Below, one piece after another: positions 49,925 to 64,000 of a DNA stretch of 64,000 nucleotides. The notes under the pieces were generated by a model, which searched no databases, was not told the DNA's origin, and saw only the letters and a program-made list of their open reading frames with translations. The translations under genes and the position numbers were made by a program. Numbering within the stretch: the first letter of the stretch is position 1; the number at the start of each line of letters is the position of its first letter. The stretch spans positions 3,410,001 to 3,474,000 of the forward strand of contig NZ_JAGIOH010000001.1 in NCBI RefSeq assembly GCF_017876625.1, given 5' to 3'. This DNA comes from Streptomyces syringium. Its GTDB lineage: Bacteria; Actinomycetota; Actinomycetes; Streptomycetales; Streptomycetaceae.

Positions 49925-51043
49925 ATGAACATCCGCAGTGCTTGGCTGCTCAACTCCACCGACGCCGACGGCGGCCAGACACGGGTCGACACCCGGCTCG
50001 CCCCGCTCGGCACCATGACCCCGAACGGCGTCCTGAGCTCGCGCGACGGGGTGATCCCCGGTTCCGTCGGCGGCAACGAGGCCATCTCCGGTCTGCGTGT
50101 CTTCGGTGACACCGCGGGCATGAGCGCCAAGGTGGCTCCGGGCCGCGCCGTCGTGCAGAGCACCGAGGTCGCCGGCGCCTACCCCGTCGTGTGCAGCGAG
50201 CACACGAGCGTCACCTTCGGGGACGGCGACCCGGGCTACCCCCGCGTGGACCTCGTCGTGCTGCGCATCTACGACGCCCAGCAGGACGCCTCGAACCAGA
50301 CGGCCGCGGTCATCGAGGTCGTCCAGGGCATACCGGCGGCCAACCCCGTCGCACCGAAGACACCGCTCGGTTCGCTGGCCCTGGCCGAGGTCACGGTCCC
50401 CAAGGGCGCCTCGTCGGGGACCGGCGGCATCAACTGGGCGACCGCCGTGAAGGACCGGCGCCGGGCGACCGTCGCGGTCGGCGGCATCATCCCGCTCGGC
50501 TGGGGCCTGGGCTTCGACGGCGCCTACCCCGGTCAGTACCGCGACACGGGCGTGGGGCTGGAGCGCTGGGACGGCCAGAAGTGGATGCCCTACCCGCAGC
50601 GCCCGTCCTGGCAGGACTACACGCCGATCTGGCGGGCCACCCAGGGCCCGCCGGTGAACCTCGGCAACGGCTCCGTGACCGGCCGCTACATCCAGGACGG
50701 CCCCATCGTCCACTTCCGCGCCGAGCTCACCATCGGCTCCACCACCACGTGGGGCGGTTCCGGCAGCAACGGCAACTGGTACCTCAGCCTCCCGGTCCGT
50801 CCGGTCGCCAAGCCGGTCCACACGGTCAACTTCCGGGCCCGCATCGGCGGCGAGTCCAACGGCTACTTCCACGGCGGCGCCGAGATCAGCGCCTCGTACG
50901 AGGAGAAGGGCGTCGCCCGCAGCTGGTCCGCCGTCCAGGCCTCCGGCAAGCCCACCGGCTTCTGGGTCGACGGTGACGACCCGATGCCGCCCGTCGCCAA
51001 GAACTGGTACGAGGTGTACGGCACCTACGAGGCCGCCGTATGA
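49925..51043 (+). CDS. Minor tail protein
   Basis: 372 residues. The N-terminal two-thirds (YPRVDLVVLRIYDAQ, GSLALAEVTVPKG, AVKDRRR) match a baseplate/minor tail family common in actinobacterial phages. The last 170 residues, beta-rich with Gly and aromatic residues (HFRAELTIGSTTTWGG), look like an attached receptor or sugar-binding module. Overlaps the hub gene by 4 nt. Confidence 0.65.
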   Translation: MNIRSAWLLNSTDADGGQTRVDTRLAPLGTMTPNGVLSSRDGVIPGSVGGNEAISGLRVFGDTAGMSAKVAPGRAVVQSTEVAGAYPVVCSEHTSVTFGDGDPGYPRVDLVVLRIYDAQQDASNQTAAVIEVVQGIPAANPVAPKTPLGSLALAEVTVPKGASSGTGGINWATAVKDRRRATVAVGGIIPLGWGLGFDGAYPGQYRDTGVGLERWDGQKWMPYPQRPSWQDYTPIWRATQGPPVNLGNGSVTGRYIQDGPIVHFRAELTIGSTTTWGGSGSNGNWYLSLPVRPVAKPVHTVNFRARIGGESNGYFHGGAEISASYEEKGVARSWSAVQASGKPTGFWVDGDDPMPPVAKNWYEVYGTYEAAV

Positions 51044-52158
51044 GGCGGACGACGCCGGCGGCGGACGTGACCTACCGCGCCCTCTTCTGCGATCTCCGCA
51101 CCGACCGGGTCATCGACTCGCTGCCCCTCACCGAGGTCGAGTTCGACGACTTCATCGGCAAGCCGGGGCAGCTGCGTGCCACGGTCCCGCTCCCCGACAC
51201 GGCCCTCGCGCAGCGGGCCCGTGCCGCGCTCCAGCCCGGCCGCACCGCGGTCTGGCTGGAGCGCGGCTCCGACATCTGGTGGGGCGGCATCCTGTGGACG
51301 TGCACCCCGGCGGGTGACGAGCGGGGCCGGCTGAGCGTGCAGATCCAGGCGGGCACCTTCGACTCCTACCTCGACCACCGCATCCTGGGCCGGGACCGGA
51401 GCTTCTCGACCGTCGACCAGTTCGAGATCGTCCGTGCCCTCGTCCGGCACGTCCAGTCCCAGCCGGGCGGCGACATCGGCATCACCTACGGGGACGACTT
51501 CTCCGGCGTGGTGTGGAACCGCCGTTACGCCTATACGGACCTGGCGCGGGTGCGGGAGCTGATCGACCAACTGGCGGCCATGCAGGACGGGTTCGAGTGG
51601 CGCGTCCAGTGCTTCCGCGACCCCGAGACGGGCGCGCGGGTCAAGAAGCTCCAGCTCGGCCATCCGAAGATCACGACGGGTGACGCGGACATCGTGCTCG
51701 ACCGGCCCGGCCAAGTCCTCACCTACAGCCTGCCGGCCGACTCGACCGTGCAGGCCAACGTCTGGATCGCCCGGGGCGAGACCGCCAACCGCAACCAGGC
51801 CTCCGACTCGCTCCCGGAGATGTCCGTCCCCGCCGTCGCGACCGAGGACCTCGACGCGGGCTGGCCCCGCCTGGAGAACTCCTCGGACCACAGCGGTGTC
51901 TCGGAGCAGGCGGTCCTGAACAGCGCGGCACGGGCCGAGCTGGCCCGGGCCCGCAGGCCGCAGATCATCCCCGAGGTGACCATCCGCGTGGACGGGCGGA
52001 TCACCCCCGCGCTCATCGGCGCGTCCGTCCGGCTGCGCATCCGCGACGGCTGGCACGTGGACGGTCCGGACCTGCGCTACCGCGTCGTGGGCCTGACCGT
52101 CACACCGCCCGCGCGCGGCAGGAGCGAGACCGCGAAGCTCTATCTGGAAGAGGCATAG
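51040..52158 (+). CDS. Tail hub protein (Gp37-like / Tal-like)
   Basis: 372 residues. FCDLRTDRVIDSLPLTEVEF, FDDFIGKPGQL and GSDIWWGGILW are characteristic of the siphophage ReqiPepy6 Gp37-like hub family; the C-terminal part carries TIRVDGRITPALIGASVRLR. These proteins form the trimeric hub below Dit. No lysozyme or peptidase domain is attached. ATG overlaps the previous stop (ATGA). Confidence 0.65.
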   Translation: MRRTTPAADVTYRALFCDLRTDRVIDSLPLTEVEFDDFIGKPGQLRATVPLPDTALAQRARAALQPGRTAVWLERGSDIWWGGILWTCTPAGDERGRLSVQIQAGTFDSYLDHRILGRDRSFSTVDQFEIVRALVRHVQSQPGGDIGITYGDDFSGVVWNRRYAYTDLARVRELIDQLAAMQDGFEWRVQCFRDPETGARVKKLQLGHPKITTGDADIVLDRPGQVLTYSLPADSTVQANVWIARGETANRNQASDSLPEMSVPAVATEDLDAGWPRLENSSDHSGVSEQAVLNSAARAELARARRPQIIPEVTIRVDGRITPALIGASVRLRIRDGWHVDGPDLRYRVVGLTVTPPARGRSETAKLYLEEA

Positions 52159-52869
52159 ATGGCCGCGATCCCCACCGATCTCCTCGACCGCATCCGCTCC
52201 CTGGAGCGGCAGGTACGGGCGCTCATGGGCAGCGCGAACACCCGCCCCGCCATGGACCGGGTCAGCGGCGGCAACGTCGTCATCAGCGACGGCGGCCAGC
52301 TGGCCGTCCGCAACCGCGACGAGCAGAAGGGCGCCGAGCTGCTCTACATCGGGCAGGTCTCCCCCGCCCGGCCCGACGGGGAGCAGCAGGGCTTCTTCGT
52401 CCGCCGCGACGACGGCTCGAAGGCGCTCACCGTGCACGCCGAGGCCCCCGACCTCCAGCCGAGCCAGTCCGTGAAGGTCTTCGACCGCAAGGGCAACGCC
52501 CTCTTCGCGGACGACACCACGGGGGAAGGGCTGGCCCGGCCGTACATCCCGTATCCGATGCCGACGCCGGAGAACACCCGCCGCTGGGAATCCACCGACT
52601 CCACCGAGTGGACGACGCTCTACAGCGGCGAAGCCATCGCCCAGCACCCGAACCTCTACTGCCTGATCGCCGCCACGGCCGGCGGCGAGGTCCGGCTGCT
52701 GGTCAACGACGCCCAGGTCGGACCGGCCGGCCCGGGGCCGCTGGAGTTCACCGCGCCCATCGGGGCCGCGTTCGACAGCCGTGTGACCTTCCAGGTCCAG
52801 GCCCGCGCGACCGCCGCGGGCGGCGCCGTCTCCTGCCGCCCGCGCGCGCTGTACGGCGTCCAGTCCTGA
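52159..52869 (+). CDS. Minor tail protein
   Basis: 236 residues. Short coiled coil (LLDRIRSLERQVRALM), then a beta-rich region with NVVISDGGQLAVRN, resembling connector proteins between hub and fibre. Directly abuts the hub gene (no gap). No family assigned with certainty. Confidence 0.6.
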   Translation: MAAIPTDLLDRIRSLERQVRALMGSANTRPAMDRVSGGNVVISDGGQLAVRNRDEQKGAELLYIGQVSPARPDGEQQGFFVRRDDGSKALTVHAEAPDLQPSQSVKVFDRKGNALFADDTTGEGLARPYIPYPMPTPENTRRWESTDSTEWTTLYSGEAIAQHPNLYCLIAATAGGEVRLLVNDAQVGPAGPGPLEFTAPIGAAFDSRVTFQVQARATAAGGAVSCRPRALYGVQS

Positions 52870-52900
52870 CCTTCTCCCCAATTCCCTTGGAGCCACCCAC

Positions 52901-54382
52901 GTGTTGCCCGACACCATCCCCACGGTGACCGTCACCGCCCGCTACCTCACCCCGGACGGACTGGCCCTCACCGGCAACGTCATCTTCCAGGCGCCGACGC
53001 TGCTGACGCACACCGGCAGCGACGTCATCCTCGGCGGCCCGATCGTCGCCCAGCTCGACGCGGACGGCCGGATCAAGGCCGCCCTGCCCGCCACGGACGC
53101 CCCGGGCATGAACCCGGCGAAGTGGCAGTACACCGTCACCGAGCAGCTGTCCGGGCTGCCGGTGAACCGCACGTACAACATCGTGCTCCCGGCCTCCCAG
53201 GCGACCGTCGACCTCGCCGACATCGCCCCGGTCAACCCCGAGGCCCCCGAGTACGTCGCCGTCCCGGGCCCGCCCGGCCCGGCCGGCGCCCCGGGCCCGG
53301 CGGGTCCGGCGGGCGCGCCGGGGCTCGTCCGGTCCGTCAACGGCAAGAGCACCGCGGACATCACCCTCGCGGCCGCCGACGTGAAGGCGGTCCCGGCCGC
53401 GTCGGTCGGCGTGGCGAACGGTGTCGCGGGCCTCGACGCGACCGGCAAGGTCCCGGCCGCGCAGCTGCCGCCGGGCGCGGTCGCCCCGGTGTCGTCCGTC
53501 AACGGCAAGAAGGGCGCGGTCGTCCTGACCGCCGCCGACGTCGGCGCGCTCGACCAGGCGGCGGGTGACCTGCGGTACGCGAAGCCGGCGGACTTCCCCG
53601 TCCAGTCCGTCAACGGCGCGACGGGCAAGATCGTACTGACGGCCAACGAGGTCAACGCCGTCCCGGTGGACACGGCGGTGCTGCTGAGCGGCTCGCAGAC
53701 CATCGAGGGCACGAAGACCTTCATGACGCCGCCGATGTCGATGGGCGCGCCGACCAATGGTGGTCACCTGGTCCGCAAGGACTACGTGGACCTGGTGTCC
53801 AGCCCCGGCACCTGGGGGCCGACGGACCTCGGCTTCAAGGCCTGGACGTTCGACCCGGCCACGGCGTCGATGTCGACGTCCACCGAGAAGACCCAGGCAC
53901 CGCAGTACTGCTCGACCGGCAACGTGTACCTGATGGGTGTCGTCTTCCACACCCCCACGGAGATCAGCAAGCTGGCGTTCTACTGCCACGGCTACGTGGG
54001 CAACACCCTCAGCACCGCCTCGTACGCGGGCCTGTACAACGCCGCCGGCGCCCGGGTGGCCGTGACCCCGTCGCTGAAGGACATCTTCCCGGCGGTGCAC
54101 GAGGGCTCCACCGTCGCCTTCCCCCTCACCGCGTCCTACGTCGCGCAGCCCGGGAAGTACTGGGTCGCCTTCGTCTTCAACGGGCCGGCCACCAAGACCG
54201 ACGGACCGGGCTTCGCCGCCGGGTCCAACTTCGGCCTCCGCCCGTCCTGTGCCGCCCGCATGCCGGGCGAGTTCGTCCGGCACGGCCGCCTCCCCGCGAC
54301 GGGCCAGACCTCGCTGCCCGCCTCCTTCACCCCGTCGTCCGTCATCGACGACGCCAACGCCATCTGGGCCGCGGTCGCCTAG
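52901..54382 (+). CDS. Tail fibre / receptor-binding protein with collagen-like repeat
   Basis: 493 residues. N-terminal attachment domain (about 1-120), a collagen-like stretch (PGPPGPAGAPGPAGPAGAPG), three copies of a phage fibre motif (SVNGKxGxVVLTAxDVGA), the YVDL triggering motif region, and a C-terminal globular domain (about 300-493) that probably binds the receptor. Trimer formation is expected. The target is unknown. Start ATG-like GTG (GTGTTGCCCGAC). Confidence 0.75.
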   Translation: MLPDTIPTVTVTARYLTPDGLALTGNVIFQAPTLLTHTGSDVILGGPIVAQLDADGRIKAALPATDAPGMNPAKWQYTVTEQLSGLPVNRTYNIVLPASQATVDLADIAPVNPEAPEYVAVPGPPGPAGAPGPAGPAGAPGLVRSVNGKSTADITLAAADVKAVPAASVGVANGVAGLDATGKVPAAQLPPGAVAPVSSVNGKKGAVVLTAADVGALDQAAGDLRYAKPADFPVQSVNGATGKIVLTANEVNAVPVDTAVLLSGSQTIEGTKTFMTPPMSMGAPTNGGHLVRKDYVDLVSSPGTWGPTDLGFKAWTFDPATASMSTSTEKTQAPQYCSTGNVYLMGVVFHTPTEISKLAFYCHGYVGNTLSTASYAGLYNAAGARVAVTPSLKDIFPAVHEGSTVAFPLTASYVAQPGKYWVAFVFNGPATKTDGPGFAAGSNFGLRPSCAARMPGEFVRHGRLPATGQTSLPASFTPSSVIDDANAIWAAVA

Positions 54383-54428
54383 GCCGCGTTGTGCCGCCTG
54401 CGGCGGCGAGCGTCGCCCTCCGGGCGCG

Positions 54429-54496
54429 TCCTCGAGCGCCGGACGGGCTTGATTCCGGCTGAGCCCAGCCGATGACAGCCGTCCGGCGCTTGAGGA
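54429..54496. repeat. Streptomyces-type intergenic inverted repeat
   Basis: Two arms of 18 bases (54429-54446 and 54479-54496) with a single mismatch; arms read GAGCGCCGGACGG and CCGTCCGGCGCTTGAGGA. The same sequence type is common in Streptomyces intergenic regions. Its presence inside the tail operon suggests long residence in the chromosome; it may also terminate some fibre transcripts. Confidence 0.7.
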
Positions 54497-54541
54497 CACC
54501 ACTCAGCAGCCTTCCCCCTACCCACACAGGAGTGAAACCGC

Positions 54542-55576
54542 ATGGCTACTCCCCTCTCCGCCGACCAGTTCGTCGCCGCCCTCCGCGCCGAGGGGGTGAA
54601 CGTCGTCGAGGTCGGCGGCTGGCGTGAGCACAACCGCAATCACAAGGGCGCCTGGGGGCCGGTCAACGGCGTGATCATCCATCACACCGTGACCAGCGGC
54701 ACCCAGGGCAGCGTCGACCTCTGCTACGAGGGCTACGACGAGCTGCCCGGCCCGCTCTGCCACGGTGTCATCGACAAGGCCGGCACCGTCCACCTCGTCG
54801 GCAACGGCCGCACCAACCACGCCGGCAGCGGCGACAGCGACGTCCTCGGCGCCGTGGTCGCCGAGACCGCCCTGCCCCGCCCCACGGCGATGGACACCGA
54901 CGGCAACGCGCGCTTCTACGGCTTCGAGTGCATCAACCTCGGGGACGGCGACGACCCGTGGCCCGCCGCCCAGTTGGAGGCCATCGAGCGGGTGTCCGCC
55001 GCCCTCTGCCGCGCGCACGGCTGGAGCTCCGCGTCCGTCATCGGGCACAAGGAGTGGACCAACGACAAGATCGACCCGGTCGGCTTCTCCATGGACGGCA
55101 TGCGCGGCAAGATCGCGGGCCGTCTCGGCTCCGCGCCGGGCAAGCCGGCCGAGGGCAAGCCCTCCAAGGACACCCAGCCCTACACGGTCCAGCCCGGCGA
55201 CACCCTCACCGGCATCGCCGAGTCCCACGCCACGAACGTCCCCCGCCTCGTGAGCCTCAATGGCATCAAGGACCCCGATGTCCTGCACCCCGGCCAGGAG
55301 CTGAAGGTCCCTGCCGCGGGCAACTCCTACGAGCCCTTCCCCGGCGCCGACTTCTTCAAGAGCGGGCCCGACTCCCCCGTCGTCACCGCCATGGGCCGCC
55401 GTCTCGTCGCCGAGGGCTGCTCCGCGTACGCCGAGGGCCCCGGCTCCCGGTGGACCGACGCCGACCGGGACTCCTACGCGAAGTGGCAGCGCAAGCTCGG
55501 CTTCAGCAGCTCCGACGCCGACGGCTGGCCGGGCCGGAACTCCTGGGACGCGCTCAAGGTCCCGCGCTCCTCCTGA
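54542..55576 (+). CDS. Endolysin: N-acetylmuramoyl-L-alanine amidase with LysM
   Basis: 344 residues. Amidase_2/PGRP domain (about 10-195): GVIIHHTVTSG (zinc His), GHGVIDKAG-like LCHGVIDKAG, GHKEWTNDKIDP (His and Lys near the active site). A LysM domain follows (about 218-258, YTVQPGDTLTGIAESH), then a peptidoglycan-binding end (FSSSDADGWPGRNSWDALKV). It cuts the peptide from MurNAc. No signal peptide is visible, so release needs the adjacent holin. In a tailocin this would free the particles by lysing the producer. Confidence 0.85.
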   Translation: MATPLSADQFVAALRAEGVNVVEVGGWREHNRNHKGAWGPVNGVIIHHTVTSGTQGSVDLCYEGYDELPGPLCHGVIDKAGTVHLVGNGRTNHAGSGDSDVLGAVVAETALPRPTAMDTDGNARFYGFECINLGDGDDPWPAAQLEAIERVSAALCRAHGWSSASVIGHKEWTNDKIDPVGFSMDGMRGKIAGRLGSAPGKPAEGKPSKDTQPYTVQPGDTLTGIAESHATNVPRLVSLNGIKDPDVLHPGQELKVPAAGNSYEPFPGADFFKSGPDSPVVTAMGRRLVAEGCSAYAEGPGSRWTDADRDSYAKWQRKLGFSSSDADGWPGRNSWDALKVPRSS

Positions 55577-55614
55577 TCACGTCACCACACCTGAACACCC
55601 GGAAAGGCCGTCCC

Positions 55615-55890
55615 TTGTCCGACGCCACCAAGCGGACTCTCCGCACCGTTCTCCAGACCGCCGTCGGCCTCGCGGTCGTCCTTCCCGCGATCGTCGACGC
55701 CTCCGGTGTCCCCGCGACCCTCCCCTGGGTCGCGGGGGCGCTGGCCGCCGCGGGCGGCCTCGCCCGCGTCATGGCGCTGCCGGCCGTGCAGACCCTGCTC
55801 CCCGCCTGGCTCCGCACCGAGGGCACGCCCCCGAACGGCGACGCCGCGCTGCGCGCCCTCGCCGCCGAGGACGACCGGGGCCGCGCATGA
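55615..55890 (+). CDS. Holin
   Basis: 91 residues with two hydrophobic segments (VLQTAVGLAVVLPAIV and LPWVAGALAAAGGLARV) and a charged C-terminus, typical of actinophage holins. TTG start preceded by GGAAAGG at 7 nt. Overlaps the next gene by 4 nt. Confidence 0.7.
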   Translation: MSDATKRTLRTVLQTAVGLAVVLPAIVDASGVPATLPWVAGALAAAGGLARVMALPAVQTLLPAWLRTEGTPPNGDAALRALAAEDDRGRA

Positions 55891-56159
55891 ACGACCCCGG
55901 CACGGAGGCGTCCGGCACCACCGCCACCGTCGCCCTGGAGCTGGAACGGCTCCGCGGCACGATGGAGGCCGGGTTCGCCCGGGTCGACGGCGCGCTCGCG
56001 CTGCTCGTCCAGCGCAGTGACCAGACCGACAAGCAGCTCGCCGACCACGAGTCCCGGCTCTACGCCCTGGAGCGGGCCCGCTGGCCGCTGGCCAGCATCG
56101 CCGCGCTCACAGCCCTGGCCGGGCTGGTGCTCTCGGCGTGGGGACTGGCGGCCCGCTAG
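55887..56159 (+). CDS. XhlA-like accessory lysis protein
   Basis: 90 residues: a coiled coil (ALELERLRGTMEAGFARVDG onward) and one C-terminal membrane helix (LASIAALTALAGLVLSAWGL). This is the layout of XhlA-type proteins that work with holins in Gram-positive phages. Last gene of the tail operon. Confidence 0.6.
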   Translation: MNDPGTEASGTTATVALELERLRGTMEAGFARVDGALALLVQRSDQTDKQLADHESRLYALERARWPLASIAALTALAGLVLSAWGLAAR

Positions 56160-56170
56160 CGCAGCAGCCC

Positions 56171-56203
56171 GCTGGGGGCACCTCCCAGCGGTAGCTGGGG
56201 GAG
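56171..56203. repeat. Streptomyces-type small palindromic repeat
   Basis: GCTGGGGGCACCTCCCAGC followed by AGCTGGGGG. This palindrome family is frequent in Streptomyces intergenic DNA. It lies between the convergent tail operon and rpoC and could help terminate the tail transcript. Confidence 0.65.
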
Positions 56204-56286
56204 TTTGAGGACACCGCCGCGCAGCGGAGGCGCACACACCACGGCCGCCCGCCGGGACCTACGTGCCCATCCCGGCAGGGAACGCC

Positions 56287-56322
56287 GCAGGGCGGCCACC
56301 TCTTCCGAGGTGACCGCCCTGC
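56287..56322 (-). terminator. Terminator of rpoBC
   Basis: 16-bp stem with one mismatch and a TTCC loop, 18 nt beyond the rpoC stop. Confidence 0.75.
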
Positions 56323-56339
56323 GCGCGTGTTGTACCGGC

Positions 56340-60239
<3,900 letters not shown>

Positions 60240-60329
60240 TGTTCGTCAATCCCTCTTTCAGGGTTTGTGCCCCCTCGCGCCAGCGAGTTAGTGGGCTCTA
60301 CATCATGGTCTGGGGGTCCGGGGACGGCC

Positions 60330-60350
60330 GGGGCTCTGCTAGAGAGCCCC
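60330..60350 (-). other. Hairpin in the rpoB-rpoC spacer
   Basis: 8-bp stem GGGGCTCT/AGAGCCCC, 5-nt loop, 12 nt past the rpoB stop, within the 122-nt spacer. It may be a processing or pausing site rather than a terminator, as rpoC is co-transcribed. Confidence 0.4.
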
Positions 60351-60361
60351 GACCAGACCCG

Positions 60362-63844
<3,483 letters not shown>

Positions 63845-64000
63845 GAGGGGGTCCTTCCGAGGGCTCGGACTCACTACGCGCGTACCGGTCCCGCTCCGTG
63901 CATACGAGAGAAATCCCAGCTCAGTGGGTTTCCATCAGCAGTGCTCGACAGCGGGCATGCCCCTGGTGACGGGCAGGGAGCAGCTAACAGGCAGCGCAAA
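63845..64000 (-). promoter_or_regulatory. Upstream region of rpoB
   Basis: 156 bases to the window edge. No gene and no clear promoter seen; CCCA/TGGG inverted bases at about 63917-63931 could form a short hairpin. In Streptomyces rplJ-rplL normally lies beyond. Confidence 0.3.

Noticed and set aside
36398..56159. A complete prophage
   Set aside because: No integrase, terminase, portal, capsid, replication gene or paired attachment sites were seen between rpsL and rpoC.
43446..56159. Contractile injection system (eCIS) or R-type tailocin
   Set aside because: No sheath, spike (PAAR/VgrG), baseplate wedge or AAA ATPase gene. The tube, chaperone frameshift, Dit and hub are of siphophage type.

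Overview
The window is high-GC actinobacterial chromosome, almost certainly Streptomyces. The evidence is the S10-spc-alpha ribosomal gene order, Streptomyces-type GTG and TTG starts, a Wbl regulator, a DUF397 protein, and small intergenic palindromes familiar from this genus. No rRNA, tRNA, CRISPR array or IS element was seen.

Layout. (1) Positions 1-14130, all on the minus strand: rpsJ-rplC-rplD-rplW-rplB-rpsS-rplV-rpsC-rplP-rpmC-rpsQ, rplN-rplX-rplE-rpsN-rpsH-rplF-rplR-rpsE-rpmD-rplO, secY-adk, map, infA-rpmJ and a partial rpsM. A good promoter lies upstream of rpsJ. (2) 14778-18161, plus strand: a Tat-lipoprotein PIG-L deacetylase with a propeller-like C-terminal half, and a free-standing acyltransferase. 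(3) 18158-31183, minus strand: a compact polyketide operon (thioesterase II, a discrete ketoreductase and a 3442-residue PKS) placed between tuf and the S10 operon. The PKS has one intact KS whose AT has been cleanly lost. A first carrier domain lacks its serine, and a C-terminal KS-AT pair has lost its catalytic residues. The free-standing AT encoded head-on against it could supply the missing activity. (4) 31365-35733, minus strand: the str operon (rpsL-rpsG-fusA-tuf), with wild-type rpsL residues. (5) 36398-43191: a regulatory and accessory zone with a divergent XRE/Wbl pair, small DNA-binding proteins, a UTRA-only protein, an orphan DUF397 protein, a cupin and several unknowns. (6) 43446-56159, plus strand: a siphophage-type tail gene set. 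In order it holds terminator, tube, chaperone with a programmed -1 frameshift, two short tape measures, distal tail protein, hub, minor tail proteins, fibre, amidase, holin and an XhlA-like protein. There is no capsid, portal, terminase or integrase, and the locus sits between rpsL and rpoC. This is what a non-contractile (F-type) tailocin would look like. (7) 56340-63844, minus strand: rpoC and rpoB.

How the parts may work together (inference). An 11-bp motif, TTGCGNGCTCG, occurs twice, 21 bp apart, over the -35 region of the likely tail promoter. It occurs again between the XRE and Wbl genes. This links that regulator pair to the tail locus: production of tail particles could be controlled by XRE repression and Wbl/sigma activation, with release by the amidase and holin. 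Separately, the S10 and str operons share a 25-nt hairpin-forming leader element (24 of 25 identical), suggesting common control of the two ribosomal operons.
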